A DNA stretch of 64,000 bases from Leifsonia aquatica (lineage in GTDB: Bacteria; Actinomycetota; Actinomycetes; Actinomycetales; Microbacteriaceae): the NCBI RefSeq assembly GCF_014190775.1, contig NZ_JACHVP010000001.1, positions 1,860,001-1,924,000 of the forward strand. Direction: 5' to 3'. Shown here piece by piece: positions 8,191-16,303 of the stretch (the first letter of the stretch is position 1; every line of letters starts with the position of its first letter). The position numbers and the translations under genes were made by a program. The notes beneath the pieces are model-generated. The model ran no database searches, was not told the origin of the DNA, and saw only the letters and a list, made by a program, of their open reading frames with translations.

Positions 8191-8535
8191 GTGACGTTCG
8201 ATGAGCACCCGGAGCTGGCCGAGTACGAGCCGCTCGACCGCTCGCCGCGGCAGCGGCGGGTCGTCCTCACGCGCGTGTTCGTGATCCTCGCGCTCTCCGG
8301 CCTCCTGCTGCCCGGGATCCTCCTGACCGTCGGGATGCAGACCTCCACCGCCGAGAACACCTGCGCCGTGTACGTGCGCCACTACGAGCCGGACGCGACG
8401 GACTCGTCGGCGCGGTTCGAGTTCACCGGCCCGACCGGACCCGGATGGCAGTGCTACGCGCTCAACACCGAGGGCGACGCGACGTTCGTGGCGCCGCTGG
8501 GCCTCATCCCCTCGACGCCGCACCGGCTTCCCTGA
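8191..8535 (+). CDS. Small membrane-anchored protein of unknown function
   Basis: This 114-residue protein starts at GTG 8191. A charged N-terminus is followed by one hydrophobic segment (about residues 29-47, ILALSGLLLPGILLTVG), then an extracytoplasmic domain with two cysteines (NTCAVYV and WQCYAL) that could form a disulfide. I do not recognise the family. The last 32 bp overlap the convergent TetR gene. No ribosome-binding site is obvious. Codon bias and the membrane/cysteine pattern support a real gene, but the function is unknown. Confidence 0.6.
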   Translation: MTFDEHPELAEYEPLDRSPRQRRVVLTRVFVILALSGLLLPGILLTVGMQTSTAENTCAVYVRHYEPDATDSSARFEFTGPTGPGWQCYALNTEGDATFVAPLGLIPSTPHRLP

Positions 8536-9175
8536 CGAGCAGCCGCACGGTCGCGAGCAGCCAGGTGCTGTAGCGCTCGAACGTCCACCCGCTCTCGCCG
8601 ACCAGTTGCTGGTGCCCCTCCGGCGACATGACGAACGAGAGCGCATCCGCCAGGTCGCGGCGCCCTGCCTCGTCGAGATCACGGGCGCCCTCCGCGCCCC
8701 GCGTGGCCAGGAGGTCGACCATGCTCCCGTAGTCGGCGTGCCGCCGCGTGAGCAGTCCGGACATCGCCGCGCCGACCTCGGCGTCGTCGCGCGCGGCCGA
8801 GGTGAAGGCCGCCCACAGGCCGCCCGTGCGGGCGTTCGCGTCGGCGATGAACGGGACGAGCCCCGCGAGCATCCGGTCGGGGTCGTCCAGGGCGGCGATC
8901 GCGGCCACCTCCGGGCGGTCCGCCAGGGACTCCTCCCCGGCCTCCCCGGCGAACGCGCGTTCGAAAGCGCCCAGCAGCAGCGCGCGCTTCGGCCCGTGCA
9001 CCTTGACGCTCTCGACGGAGACGCCCGCGGTGGTCGCGATCTCGGCGAGGGACGCTCCGGCGTACCCGCGCGCGGCGAAGACAGCGGCGGCCGCGTCGAG
9101 GATGCGCTCGCGGGTCTGCCGCGCCTGCTCCTGGCGCAGTGACGAGCGGTAGGGGCGCGTGGTCGGCTCCGGCAC
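8504..9175 (-). CDS. TetR/AcrR-family transcriptional regulator
   Basis: This 223-residue protein has a TetR DNA-binding domain at about residues 14-62 (TRERILDAAAAVFAARGYA and SLAEIATTAGVS). A helical C-terminal ligand domain follows. The turn-to-recognition segment VSVESVKVHG departs slightly from the usual VS.GTLYHHF pattern. It starts at GTG 9175 and is divergent from the glycosyltransferase gene 60 bp away. A 12-bp-arm imperfect palindrome between them overlaps the glycosyltransferase promoter. It most likely represses itself and that gene. Confidence 0.87.
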   Translation of the reverse strand: MPEPTTRPYRSSLRQEQARQTRERILDAAAAVFAARGYAGASLAEIATTAGVSVESVKVHGPKRALLLGAFERAFAGEAGEESLADRPEVAAIAALDDPDRMLAGLVPFIADANARTGGLWAAFTSAARDDAEVGAAMSGLLTRRHADYGSMVDLLATRGAEGARDLDEAGRRDLADALSFVMSPEGHQQLVGESGWTFERYSTWLLATVRLLVREAGAASRG

Positions 9176-9206
9176 TATTGACTACCCTTCGCGTGTAGTG
9201 AATACT
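9174..9206. promoter_or_regulatory. Divergent control region: TetR operator overlapping glycosyltransferase promoter
   Basis: ACTATTGACTAC (9174-9185) and GTAGTGAATACT (9195-9206) form a 12-bp inverted repeat with two mismatches and a 9-bp spacer. The rightward promoter TTGACT (9178-9183), 17 bp, AATACT (9201-9206) lies wholly within it. The repeat also reaches the TetR start codon. Confidence 0.55.
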
Positions 9207-9234
9207 GTTGACGTTTACTCGACTCTAACCCGAA

Positions 9235-10572
9235 ATGCGAGCACCCATGAACATCCTTCTCTGCAGCACCCCGGTCCACGGCCACGTCACCCCGCTCCTC
9301 GCCGTGAGCCGGGCCTTCGTCGAGCGCGGCCACCGCGTCTTCTTCCTCACCGGCGCGCGCTACGCCGGCCGGGCGGCCGACACCGGCGCGACCGTCCTCC
9401 CCCTCCCGGCCGAGGCCGACTACGACGACACCGACATGGACGCGGCGTTCCCGGGACGGGTCGGCCTCACCGGCCCCGCCGGCATCCGCTACGACATGCG
9501 CGCCATCTTCCTGGCACCCGCCCACGCCCAGCTCACGGCGGTCGACGCCGCGATCGCTCGGCACGGGATCGACGTCGTCCTCGCCGAGAGCCTCTTCCTC
9601 GGTGCCGCCCTGCTGACCGCCCGTCCGCGCGCCTCCCGCCCGGCCGTCCTCAACCTGGGCATCGTGCCGCTCGGCCTCAAGAGCCGCCACACCGCGCCGT
9701 TCGGCCTGGGAGTCGCGCCGAAGCCCGGCCCGGCCGGCCGGCTTCGCAACGCCGCACTCACCCTCGTCGCCGAGAAGGCGATCTTCGCACCCGTGCAGAA
9801 GGAGGCTCGGCTCATCGCCCTCGAAACCGGCGCACCCCTCGGCGGCTTCATCCTGGACTGGCCGTCCCGATCGGACGGCGTCGTGCAGTTCACGGTGCCG
9901 TCGTTCGAGTACCCGCGCCCGGACGTCACGGTCCCCGTGCACTTCGTCGGACCGGTCTCGCGGACGCAGCGCTCAGACACTCCGCTCCCGGCCTGGTGGG
10001 GCGACCTGGCCGACGGCCGGCCGATCGTCCACGTCACCCAGGGCACCGTGGCGAACCGGGAGCTCGGCGACCTCGTCCTCCCCACGATCCGGGCCCTCGC
10101 CGGCGCGGACGTCTGGGTGGTCGCGAGCACCGGGGGCCGTCCCGTGGTCGACCTCGGGGAGAGCCTGCCGGCCAACGCGCGCGTCGCGCCGTACCTCCCG
10201 TACGACGAGCTCCTGCCGCGCACGGCGGTGTACGTCACCAACGGCGGGTACGGCGGCGTGCACTACGCCATGGAGCACGGCGTCCCGATCGTGATCGCCG
10301 GGACCACGGAGGACAAGACGGAGGTCTCCGCCCGCGTCGCGTGGACGGGGGTCGGCGTCAGCCTCCGCACCAACCGGCCGACGCAGGAGGCGATCGCCGA
10401 TGCCGTGCTGACGGTGCTCGCCGACCGCCGCTACGCCGAGGCGAGCGCGCGGATCGGCGCCGACATCCGTTCGTCGTCGGGGCTCGACGGGGTCGAGCGT
10501 GCCGTCGTCGCGGCCTGTGTGCCGGGCGCTACGCCGCCCCGTCGAACATCGACGTCACCGAGCCGTCGGTGA
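9235..10572 (+). CDS. GT1-family (UGT/MGT-like) glycosyltransferase
   Basis: This GT-B glycosyltransferase of about 445 residues transfers a sugar from a nucleotide donor to a small acceptor such as a macrolide, flavonoid or terpenoid. The N-terminus MNILLCSTPVHGHVTPLLAV carries the acceptor-side HGH motif. The donor-binding C-terminal part reads VTNGGYGGVHYAMEHGVPIV and EDKTEVSARV, resembling the family's conserved region. Start is ATG 9235 or ATG 9247; neither has a clear ribosome-binding site, and 9247 fits homologues better. A divergent TetR gene suggests induction by a xenobiotic, so detoxification by glycosylation is plausible. The 3' end overlaps prs by 44 bp, convergently. Confidence 0.82.
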   Translation: MRAPMNILLCSTPVHGHVTPLLAVSRAFVERGHRVFFLTGARYAGRAADTGATVLPLPAEADYDDTDMDAAFPGRVGLTGPAGIRYDMRAIFLAPAHAQLTAVDAAIARHGIDVVLAESLFLGAALLTARPRASRPAVLNLGIVPLGLKSRHTAPFGLGVAPKPGPAGRLRNAALTLVAEKAIFAPVQKEARLIALETGAPLGGFILDWPSRSDGVVQFTVPSFEYPRPDVTVPVHFVGPVSRTQRSDTPLPAWWGDLADGRPIVHVTQGTVANRELGDLVLPTIRALAGADVWVVASTGGRPVVDLGESLPANARVAPYLPYDELLPRTAVYVTNGGYGGVHYAMEHGVPIVIAGTTEDKTEVSARVAWTGVGVSLRTNRPTQEAIADAVLTVLADRRYAEASARIGADIRSSSGLDGVERAVVAACVPGATPPRRTSTSPSRR

Positions 10573-11506
10573 ACACCTGCTCGATCGCGTCCGCCAGCAG
10601 CGGCGCGATCGGGAGGACGGTGAGCTTGTCCCAGCGCTTGTGCTCCGGGAGGGGCAGCGTGTCGGTGACGACGACCGAGTCGATGACGTCGGACTGCAGC
10701 AGTTCGACGGCCGGGTCGCTGAAGACGGCGTGGGTCGCAGCCACGACGACGCCGGTCGCGCCGGCGGCCTTGAGGGCCTCGGCGGCCTTCACGATCGTGC
10801 GGCCGGTGTCGATCAGGTCGTCGACCAGGAGGCAGACGCGGCCCTTCACGTCGCCGACGATCTCGTGCACCGAGACCTGGTTCGGGACGAGCGGGTCGCG
10901 GCGCTTGTGGATGATCGCGAGCGGTGCGCCCAGCTTGTCGCTCCAGATGTCGGCGACGCGCACGCGGCCCATGTCCGGCGAGACCACGGTGAGGGTCGAC
11001 GGGTCGAGCTCGCGCTTCATGTGCTCGAGCAGCACCGGCATGGCGAAGAGGTGGTCGACCGGGCCGTCGAAGAAGCCCTGGATCTGAGCGGCGTGGAGGT
11101 CGACCGACATGATGCGGTCGGCTCCCGCCGCCTTGAACAGGTCGGCGACCAGGCGGGCCGAGATCGGCTCGCGGCCGCGGCCCTTCTTGTCCTGACGGGC
11201 GTACGGGTAGAACGGGGCGACGACGGTGATGCGCTTGGCGGAGGCGCGCTTCAGCGCGTCCACCATGATCAGCTGCTCCATGAGCCACTCGTTGATCGGC
11301 GACGTGTGCGACTGGATGACGAACGCATCCGAGCCGCGCACGCTCTCATCGAACCGGGCGTAGATCTCGCCGTTGGCGAAGGTGCGGGCGTCGGTCGGGA
11401 CCAACTCGCTCCCGAGGCACTCGGCGATCTCCTGTGCGAGGGCGGGATGCGCCCTCCCCGAGATGAGGACGAGGCGCTTCTGGCCGTTCGCGGTGATCCC
11501 AGACAC
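10529..11506 (-). CDS. prs: Ribose-phosphate diphosphokinase (PRPP synthetase)
   Basis: This enzyme makes PRPP from ribose 5-phosphate and ATP for nucleotide, His and Trp synthesis. The 325-residue class I enzyme shows the ATP/metal site (SVDLHAAQIQGFF), the flexible-loop region (HKRRDP), the VSPDMGRVR region and the PRPP-binding loop LLVDDLIDTGRTI. It starts at GTG 11506 immediately after the glmU stop (TAAGTG). The glmU-prs pairing is conserved across many bacteria, and the two are one leftward operon. Confidence 0.97.
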   Translation of the reverse strand: MSGITANGQKRLVLISGRAHPALAQEIAECLGSELVPTDARTFANGEIYARFDESVRGSDAFVIQSHTSPINEWLMEQLIMVDALKRASAKRITVVAPFYPYARQDKKGRGREPISARLVADLFKAAGADRIMSVDLHAAQIQGFFDGPVDHLFAMPVLLEHMKRELDPSTLTVVSPDMGRVRVADIWSDKLGAPLAIIHKRRDPLVPNQVSVHEIVGDVKGRVCLLVDDLIDTGRTIVKAAEALKAAGATGVVVAATHAVFSDPAVELLQSDVIDSVVVTDTLPLPEHKRWDKLTVLPIAPLLADAIEQVFTDGSVTSMFDGAA

Positions 11507-12931
11507 TTATTCTCCGCTCTCTTCCGCAGCTCGGGCGGCGTCGGTGCCCGGTCGCTTCTGCGCGACCCAGCCTTCGATGTTGCGTTGCGGGGCGACGGTG
11601 ATGGCGAGCGAGCCCGCCGGGACGTCCTTGCGGACGACGGTGCCTGCTCCCGTGTACGCTCCGTCACCCATCCTAACGGGCGCCACGAACACCGTGTTCG
11701 TGGCCGCACGCACGTGCGACCCGATCTCGGTGCGGTGCTTGTTCACGCCGTCGTAGTTGGCGGTGATGACGCCCGCACCCAGGTTGGACTTCTCGCCCAC
11801 CTCGGCGTCGCCGACGTAGTTGAAGTGCGCGAGCTTGGTGCCGGCGCCGATGGTCGCGTTCTTGGTCTCGACGAAGGTGCCGATCTTGCCACCCTCGCCC
11901 AGCACGGTGCCGGGGCGGAGGTAGGCGAACGGGCCGACGGTCGCGCCCGCGCCGATGACCGCCAGGGTGGCGTCCGTGCGCTTGACGGTCGCGCCCTCGC
12001 CGACCTCGCAGTCGAGCAAAGTGGTGTCCGGGCCGATGACCGCGCCGGTCTCGACCACGGTCGCGCCGCGCAGCTGGGTGCCCGGGAGGATGGTGACGTC
12101 GGGTGCGAGCTTCGCCCGCACGTCGATCCACGTCGTGGCCGGGTCCTGCACGGTCACGCCGGCGAGCTGCCAGGTGCGCACGAGGAGGGCGTTGAGCTTC
12201 GCCGCCATCTCGCTGAGCTGGGCGCGGTCGTTGATGCCCTCGACGAGCCACGAGTCGGCCACCGGGAGCGCGTCGACATCGAAGCCCGCCTCGCGGAGCA
12301 GCCCGATCACGTCGGTGAGGTACTTCTCGCCCTGCGCGTTGTCGGTGGTGATCGCCGCGAGCTCGTCGCGCAGCGCGGCCGCGCCGAAGAGGTAGATGCC
12401 GGCGTTGATCTCGCCGATGGCCCGCTCGTCGTCGGTCGCGTCCTTGTGCTCGACGATGCGGTCGAGGGTGCCGGCCGCGTTGCGCACGATGCGGCCGTAG
12501 CCGGTCGCGTCGGCCGGGAAGCTGGAGAGGATGGTCGCCGCCGACCCGCTGTCGCGGTGCGTGGCGATGAGCTCGCGCAGGGTGGCCGCGTCGAGCAGGG
12601 GGACGTCGCCGTTCACGACGAGCACGTCGCCGGAGAAGCCGGCGGGCAGCGCCGCGACGGCCTGCTCGACCGCGCGGCCGGTGCCGGGGACCTCGTCCTG
12701 GTCGACGATCACGGCCTCCGGGAGGTCGGCCTCGATGACCGCGGCGAGGCGGTCGCGCTCGTGCCGCACGACGGCGACGACGTGCGCCGCGTCCAGCTCC
12801 CGGGCGGTGGCCAGCACGTGGCCCACGATCGGGATGCCGCCGAGCTCGTGGAGCAGCTTCGGGGTCGAGGACTTCATCCGCGTGCCCTGGCCCGCCGCCA
12901 GCACGACGATGGCGAGATTCTGGTCGGTCAT
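11507..12931 (-). CDS. glmU: Bifunctional GlmU: glucosamine-1-phosphate acetyltransferase / UDP-GlcNAc pyrophosphorylase
   Basis: GlmU makes UDP-N-acetylglucosamine for peptidoglycan in two steps. The N-terminal uridylyltransferase domain has the LAAGQGTRM signature (residues 12-20) and Lys in TPKLLHELGG. The C-terminal left-handed beta-helix (about 255-450) shows hexapeptide repeats such as IGAGATVGPFAYLRPG. It also has the acetyl-CoA site around HFNYVGDAEVGEKSNLGAG. The length of 474 is normal. ATG 12931 has GGGAGGGAC upstream. tRNA-Gln lies just upstream on the same strand, so read-through from the tRNA is possible. Confidence 0.97.
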   Translation of the reverse strand: MTDQNLAIVVLAAGQGTRMKSSTPKLLHELGGIPIVGHVLATARELDAAHVVAVVRHERDRLAAVIEADLPEAVIVDQDEVPGTGRAVEQAVAALPAGFSGDVLVVNGDVPLLDAATLRELIATHRDSGSAATILSSFPADATGYGRIVRNAAGTLDRIVEHKDATDDERAIGEINAGIYLFGAAALRDELAAITTDNAQGEKYLTDVIGLLREAGFDVDALPVADSWLVEGINDRAQLSEMAAKLNALLVRTWQLAGVTVQDPATTWIDVRAKLAPDVTILPGTQLRGATVVETGAVIGPDTTLLDCEVGEGATVKRTDATLAVIGAGATVGPFAYLRPGTVLGEGGKIGTFVETKNATIGAGTKLAHFNYVGDAEVGEKSNLGAGVITANYDGVNKHRTEIGSHVRAATNTVFVAPVRMGDGAYTGAGTVVRKDVPAGSLAITVAPQRNIEGWVAQKRPGTDAARAAEESGE

Positions 12932-12962
12932 GTCCCTCCCGGGGTCGGTGTGGCCACTGCCG

Positions 12963-13034
12963 CTCCGCCTCCAGGACTCGAACCTGGACCTAACAGCTCC
13001 AAAGGCTGTCGTGCTGCCATTACACCAAGGCGGA
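12963..13034 (-). tRNA. tRNA-Gln (anticodon UUG)
   Basis: The 72-nt minus-strand sequence folds as a cloverleaf. The acceptor stem is TCCGCCT/AGGCGGA with discriminator G. The anticodon stem is ACAGC/GCTGT around loop CTTTGGA, giving anticodon TTG (reads CAA). The T-arm is CCAGG-TTCGAGT-CCTGG. The 3' CCA is not encoded. No integrase or att repeat is seen next to it. Confidence 0.95.
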
Positions 13035-13107
13035 ACACGCGGAAAACGCGCAGGTGACAGTCTGCCAGACCCGTCGTGTGCGAGAGGTGTACACGTCGGA
13101 CGGTGAA

Positions 13108-13113
13108 TACGAT
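13108..13113 (+). promoter_or_regulatory. -10 box of the marR gene, leaderless geometry
   Basis: TACGAT lies 6 nt before ATG 13120, which would place the transcript start at the start codon. The GGAGGG directly touching the ATG is too close to serve as a ribosome-binding site. Confidence 0.5.
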
Positions 13114-13119
13114 GGAGGG

Positions 13120-13632
13120 ATGGGTGACGCACGCGACGGTGGACCGCGCGACGAAGTGGACCGCATCGTCGGGGCGTGGCTGCGCGAGCGCCCCGACCTC
13201 GACTTCTCGCCGCTCCAGGTGCTCTCGCGCGTCGACCGCCTGTCCCGGCACCTCGACCGGGCCCGCCGGGCGGCCTTCGACCGCTCGGACCTCGACTCCT
13301 GGGAGTTCGACGTGCTCTCGGCCCTCCGCCGCGCCGGCTCCCCGTACCAGCTGAGCCCGAAGTCGCTGCTCCAGCAGACCCTCGTCTCCAGCGGCACGAT
13401 GACGAACCGCATCGACCGGCTCGTCGCGCGCGGCCTCGTGGAGCGCCGGACCGACCCGAACGACGGCCGGGGCATCCTGGTGCAGATGTCGGCGCAGGGT
13501 CTCGCCCGCGTCGACGCGGCGATCACGCGGCTGGTCGACGCCGAGGCCGACCTCCTCGAGGCGCTCTCCCCCTCGGATCAGGAGCGCCTGGCGGCCCTGC
13601 TCCGCAAGCTCAGCCTGAGCTTCGACTCCTGA
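13120..13632 (+). CDS. MarR-family transcriptional regulator
   Basis: This 170-residue protein has the MarR winged helix-turn-helix. Helix regions cover about residues 30-60, the recognition region is SSGTMTNRIDRLVARGLVERR, and the wing is DPNDGRGILVQMSAQG. C-terminal helices serve dimerisation. MarR proteins typically respond to phenolic ligands or oxidants. It stands alone: the tRNA/glmU unit is divergent and the next gene is 141 bp downstream, so the target cannot be read from context. ATG 13120 was chosen because a TACGAT box sits 6 nt before it; open frame continues upstream without a convincing start. Confidence 0.87.
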   Translation: MGDARDGGPRDEVDRIVGAWLRERPDLDFSPLQVLSRVDRLSRHLDRARRAAFDRSDLDSWEFDVLSALRRAGSPYQLSPKSLLQQTLVSSGTMTNRIDRLVARGLVERRTDPNDGRGILVQMSAQGLARVDAAITRLVDAEADLLEALSPSDQERLAALLRKLSLSFDS

Positions 13633-13641
13633 CGCCTCGCG

Positions 13642-13700
13642 CACATTTGTGACGAATGTCGCGAAAGCGCGCGCCAAACCCCACATTCGGCACGAATGTG
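13642..13700. repeat. Intergenic double-palindrome repeat, copy 1
   Basis: Two palindromes, ACATTTG-TGA-CGAATGT and ACATTCG-GCA-CGAATGT, are joined by CGCGAAAGCGC and a short spacer. The same composite element, inverted, is found at 48729-48787. Each half shares 18 identical bases between copies, although the flanking genes are unrelated. It may act as a transcription terminator or a mobile REP-like sequence. Confidence 0.65.
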
Positions 13701-13773
13701 CGGGGCGCCGCACGCAGCGGTCTCCTGTCGCACTCCCAGGAGACCGTTATCCCGCTCTCATAAACTCGCAGGG

Positions 13774-16290
13774 ATGAGACTCTCCCGACTGAAGCGCCTG
13801 CCGTCGCGGGTGAAACGCGCCGCCCGCTTCGAGATCCACGCGCACTGGCGCCGCCAGCCGCTGGTCGCCGGCAGTGTCTTCTACGAGTCCTTCTCGGGCA
13901 ACGGGATGCTCGACAACCCCGAGGCCGTGTTCCGCGCGCTGCTCGACGCCCCCGACCTCCAGGGCCTGACCCACATCTGGGCGCTGTCCGACCTCGACCA
14001 GTACCGGTCGACGGTCGAAGAGTTCGCGGGCGACAGCCGGGTGAGCTTCGTCCGCTACGGCTCCGCCGCGTACTACCGCGCGCTCGCGACGAGCGAGTAC
14101 CTCGTCAACAACGCGACCTTCCCGCCCGACTTCTCCAAGCGTCCCGGCCAGGTCTACCTCAACACCTGGCACGGCACCCCGCTGAAGCGGATGGGCTACG
14201 ACATCGAGGACGGCGCGCTCGGCACCGCCAACATCATCCGCAACTTCGTGCAGTCCGACTACCTGCTCTCCGCGAACCCGTTCATGAGCGAGCAGATGTA
14301 CGAGTCGGCCTACAAGCTGACGGGCATCTACCGCGGCGCCATCGTCGAGGAGGGCTACCCGCGCATCGACCGGCAGTTCCTGGACGACGCGGCGCGCGAC
14401 GACGTGCGCGCCCGCCTGGTCGCCGCCGGCATCCCGCTCGGCGATCGCAAGGTCGTGCTCTACGCGCCGACCTGGAAGGGCGCGACCTTCGGCCGGCCCA
14501 CGGACGACCTCGACGAGCTGCTGGACCACATCCACCGCATCGAGGAGCAGATCGACACCAGCCGCTACGCCGTGCTGCTCAAGACGCACCAGTCGGTGCA
14601 CAAGCTCGCCGCCCACCGGCCCGAGCTGCAGCGACTGCTGGTGCCCAACGAGATCCCGACAAACCTCGTGCTGGGCGTCTCCGACCTGCTCATCTCGGAC
14701 TACTCGAGCATCTTCTTCGACTTCCTGCAGACCGGCCGGCCGATCGTCTTCTTCACCCCCGACCTCGCCGACTACGCGGGCACCCGCGGGCTGTACTTCG
14801 AGCCGGAGGAGTGGCCGGGCCCGGTGTACGAGTCGGCACGGGAGGTCGGCGAGCAGATCGCCCGCATCGCCGCCGACGACGACCGCGTGCCCGAGGAGGC
14901 TCGTGAACGGTACGCCTCGATGCAGGAGCGCTTCACGCCCTACGAAGACGGTCACGCCGCCGAGCGCGTCGTCGACATCGTGTTCCGCCGCGCCCGCGAC
15001 GGGTACCGCCTCCGCACCGGACTCGACCAGGACGGACGTCGGAAGATCCTGCTCTACCTGGGCGGGATGCGCCCGAACGGCATCACGACCTCGGCCCTCA
15101 ACCTCCTGAACAACATCGACCACGACCGGTACGACGTCTCCGCGCTGTTCTCGCAGAGCCGCTCGGGTGCGTCGATCGCCAAGCAGAAGCAGATCCACCC
15201 GGCCGTGCGGCAGTTCCCGCGGGTGGGCGGGATGAACGGCGCGAAGCTCCTCCACCTGGCCCGGCACCTCCACTTCCGCCGCGGCCGGATCGCCGAGCAC
15301 GCCGAGATCCCGGCGCAGAACCAGCTGTGGGACGACGAGTGGTACCGCTGCTTCGGTGAGAGCCGCTTCGACTACGTGGTCGACTTCTCGGGCTACGGCC
15401 CGTTCTGGGCCGCACTGCTGCTGCACTCTCCGGACGCGCAGCGCGCCATCTGGCTGCACAACGACCTGGCCGCCGACGCGCACCGCGAGGTCAACGGCGA
15501 GAAGAAGATGCTGCACAGCCTCACGCAGATCTTCACCCTCTACGGCCAGTACGACCACCTCGTCTCGGTGTCACCGACCCTGTCGGACATCAACCGGGAG
15601 TCGCTCGCCGAATACGCGGCGCCCGAGAAGTTCCTCTCGGCCCTGAACACCGTCGACGCCGACCACATCCTCGAGAACGCGCAGGCCGACCTGCACGAGA
15701 TCACCTTCGACGACGAGACCGGCAGCGTCCCCGACTGGGCGCAGGCGCTGCTGGCGGACGACGACGTGACGACGTTCGTGAACGTCGGTCGCCTCTCCCC
15801 CGAGAAGAACCAGGGCCGGCTCGTGCGCGCCTTCGCCGCCGTCCACGCGCAGAACCCGAAGACCCGCCTGGTGATCGTCGGCGACGGTCCCCTGGCGGGC
15901 GAGCTGGAGGCGCTGATCGCCGAACTGGGACTCGACGGCGCCGCCTTCCTCACCGGGATGCAGCGCAACCCGCACGCGATCATGGCGAAGGCCGACTGCT
16001 TCGTGCTCTCCAGCGATTACGAGGGCCAGCCGATGGTCATCCTGGAGGCGCTCGTGCTCGGCCTCCCGATCGTCACGGTCGAGTTCGCCTCGGCCAAGAA
16101 CGCCCTCCCCGCCGGCAGCGGGCTCGTGGTCCCGCAGACCGACGAGGGCGTGGCGGACGGGCTGCGCGCCTTCCTCGCAGGCGGGGTACCGGACAGCCGG
16201 TTCGACTACGCGGCGTACAACCGCAAGGCGGTCGGCGAGTTCTACCGCGCGATCGGCGCGGCCCCCGTGCTCGCCGAGCAGACCCCGTAG
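13774..16290 (+). CDS. CDP-glycerol glycerophosphotransferase fused to GT4 glycosyltransferase
   Basis: This 838-residue protein joins two wall-polymer enzymes. Residues about 25-400 resemble TagF/TarF polyol-phosphate transferases (LNTWHGTPLKRMGYD, YAPTWKG, SDYSSIFFDF). These transfer glycerol- or ribitol-phosphate from a CDP donor onto a wall glycopolymer chain. Residues about 425-830 form a GT-B glycosyltransferase of the GT4 type (GRLSPEKNQGRLVRAF and SSDYEGQPMVILEALVLGLP). It probably polymerises and glycosylates a teichoic-acid-like polymer on the inner face of the membrane. ATG 13774 has a TAAACT box 7 nt upstream. The gene stands alone, and the donor and acceptor are unknown. Confidence 0.85.
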   Translation: MRLSRLKRLPSRVKRAARFEIHAHWRRQPLVAGSVFYESFSGNGMLDNPEAVFRALLDAPDLQGLTHIWALSDLDQYRSTVEEFAGDSRVSFVRYGSAAYYRALATSEYLVNNATFPPDFSKRPGQVYLNTWHGTPLKRMGYDIEDGALGTANIIRNFVQSDYLLSANPFMSEQMYESAYKLTGIYRGAIVEEGYPRIDRQFLDDAARDDVRARLVAAGIPLGDRKVVLYAPTWKGATFGRPTDDLDELLDHIHRIEEQIDTSRYAVLLKTHQSVHKLAAHRPELQRLLVPNEIPTNLVLGVSDLLISDYSSIFFDFLQTGRPIVFFTPDLADYAGTRGLYFEPEEWPGPVYESAREVGEQIARIAADDDRVPEEARERYASMQERFTPYEDGHAAERVVDIVFRRARDGYRLRTGLDQDGRRKILLYLGGMRPNGITTSALNLLNNIDHDRYDVSALFSQSRSGASIAKQKQIHPAVRQFPRVGGMNGAKLLHLARHLHFRRGRIAEHAEIPAQNQLWDDEWYRCFGESRFDYVVDFSGYGPFWAALLLHSPDAQRAIWLHNDLAADAHREVNGEKKMLHSLTQIFTLYGQYDHLVSVSPTLSDINRESLAEYAAPEKFLSALNTVDADHILENAQADLHEITFDDETGSVPDWAQALLADDDVTTFVNVGRLSPEKNQGRLVRAFAAVHAQNPKTRLVIVGDGPLAGELEALIAELGLDGAAFLTGMQRNPHAIMAKADCFVLSSDYEGQPMVILEALVLGLPIVTVEFASAKNALPAGSGLVVPQTDEGVADGLRAFLAGGVPDSRFDYAAYNRKAVGEFYRAIGAAPVLAEQTP

Positions 16291-16303
16291 CCCACGACGC
16301 AGA

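Noticed and set aside
12963-13034. tRNA-Gln as an integration site for a genomic island
   Set aside because: No integrase gene and no downstream repeat of the tRNA 3' end were seen; the flanking genes are housekeeping.
10499-13057. An 852-codon plus-strand frame opposite prs and glmU
   Set aside because: Both prs and glmU are unmistakable on the minus strand, and the frame even crosses the tRNA gene.
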